DNA from: Chelatococcus asaccharovorans
GTDB lineage: Bacteria > Pseudomonadota > Alphaproteobacteria > Rhizobiales > Beijerinckiaceae
Assembly: GCF_003201475.1 (NCBI RefSeq)
Contig: NZ_QJJK01000004.1
Span: 194,631 to 258,630, forward strand
Direction of reading: 5' to 3'
Length of the DNA: 64,000 nt
The translations under genes were made by a program, and so were the position numbers. The number at the start of each line of letters is the position of its first letter. Within the stretch, counting starts at the first letter, position 1. This document shows positions 63,582 through 64,000 of this stretch, piece by piece. The notes below the pieces were generated by a model. The model had not been told where the DNA came from, did not search any database, and was given only the letters and a program-made list of their open reading frames with translations.

Positions 63582-64000
63582 ATGAACATCTTAAGCAAAT
63601 ACGCCTTGGCATGCAGCGTCGCCCTTGGCGGCTTCATTGCCGCGATGCCTGTTGTGGTGGCCGCGCCTCTCGAAGTCGCCGTGGAGCAGTCGCCATCCGG
63701 GCTTGATCCGCATATTGTTACCGCCTTCACGTCGTTCCAGATTATCGATGGTACCATCTATGAAGGGCTCGCGGCTCTTGATGGCGATCTCAACATCGTT
63801 CCTGGCCTGGCGTCGAAATGGGACATTTCCGACGACAAGAAGACCTATACGTTCACGCTGCAGGACGGCGTGAAATTCCACGGCGGCGCGATGATGACGT
63901 CCAAGGACGTGGCCTCGAGCCTCAATCGTGTGTTGGCCAAGAAAACGGGTTCGCCGCTCGCCAGCCGCCTGGCCGCAGTTGAAAGAATCGACACGCCGGA
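63582..64000 (+). CDS. ABC importer substrate-binding protein, SBP_bac_5 family, 3' end outside window
   Basis: The first 139 codons encode a Sec signal peptide (MNILSKYALACSVALGGFIA) and the start of a family 5 receptor, with SGLDPHIVTAF, the YEGLAALDG segment and LQDGVKFHGGAMMTSKDVA. ATG 63582 has a GGGAAG site. Only about a quarter of the protein is visible. Divergence from the two ATPases indicates one importer belonging to the recycling cluster. Confidence 0.9.
   Translation, partial: MNILSKYALACSVALGGFIAAMPVVVAAPLEVAVEQSPSGLDPHIVTAFTSFQIIDGTIYEGLAALDGDLNIVPGLASKWDISDDKKTYTFTLQDGVKFHGGAMMTSKDVASSLNRVLAKKTGSPLASRLAAVERIDTP

Noticed and set aside
1-64000. CRISPR array, tRNA, rRNA or replication origin
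   Set aside because: No spaced direct repeats, cloverleaf or rRNA-like stretch was found on reading; covariance model searches were not possible.

Overview
This is a GC-rich window of about 58 predicted genes with no rRNA, tRNA or CRISPR array. It looks like the chromosome or a large replicon of an alphaproteobacterium, most likely a Hyphomicrobiales (rhizobial-type) soil or plant-associated bacterium. That placement is inferred from the density of ABC importers, the TTT transporter, the copper uptake genes and the amino-sugar recycling cluster. No housekeeping marker allows a firmer call.

Layout. (1) 1-3920: the end of a ferredoxin-type reductase and a tctC-tctB-tctA carboxylate transporter. 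(2) 4630-12437: a C45-family Ntn hydrolase, apparently interrupted by an in-frame amber codon, fused by overlaps to a complete dipeptide-type ABC importer. (3) 12438-16950: a scarred stretch with a truncated acyl-adenylate ligase, an alpha/beta hydrolase, a LysR regulator, an IS6-like terminal repeat and a mannonate dehydratase fragment. (4) 16953-27659: an IclR-headed nine-gene operon (SnoaL-like protein, FAD oxidoreductase, cupin, spermidine/putrescine-type ABC importer, amidohydrolase) divergent from an aldehyde dehydrogenase. This is a self-contained but unidentified catabolic unit.

(5) 28102-46310: a large cluster that reads as import and breakdown of a sulfur-containing, probably glutathione- or cysteine-conjugate-like compound. 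It holds a dipeptide ABC importer, a cysteine dioxygenase-like enzyme, a tricarballylate dehydrogenase-like flavoprotein, hydantoinase/oxoprolinase A and B, two glutathione S-transferases, a C-S lyase and a four-domain rhodanese. A GntR/FCD regulator sits in the middle, and three similar palindromic sites lie at the heads of three of its transcription units. (6) 46674-54231: a copper operon (DUF2946, PCuAC, SCO1, YcnI, CopC-CopD, copper-uptake-associated protein) continuing into a FecBCD-type metal-chelate importer, with a decayed IS3 element just upstream.

(7) 54922-64000: amino-sugar and cell-wall recycling. It contains murQ, a MurA paralogue, a BadF-type sugar kinase, a GntR/UTRA regulator, a SIS-domain deaminase and nagA, plus two ATPases and the start of a peptide-binding protein of another ABC importer. 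Together these convert imported MurNAc/GlcNAc material to fructose-6-phosphate. The MurA paralogue is the unexpected member.
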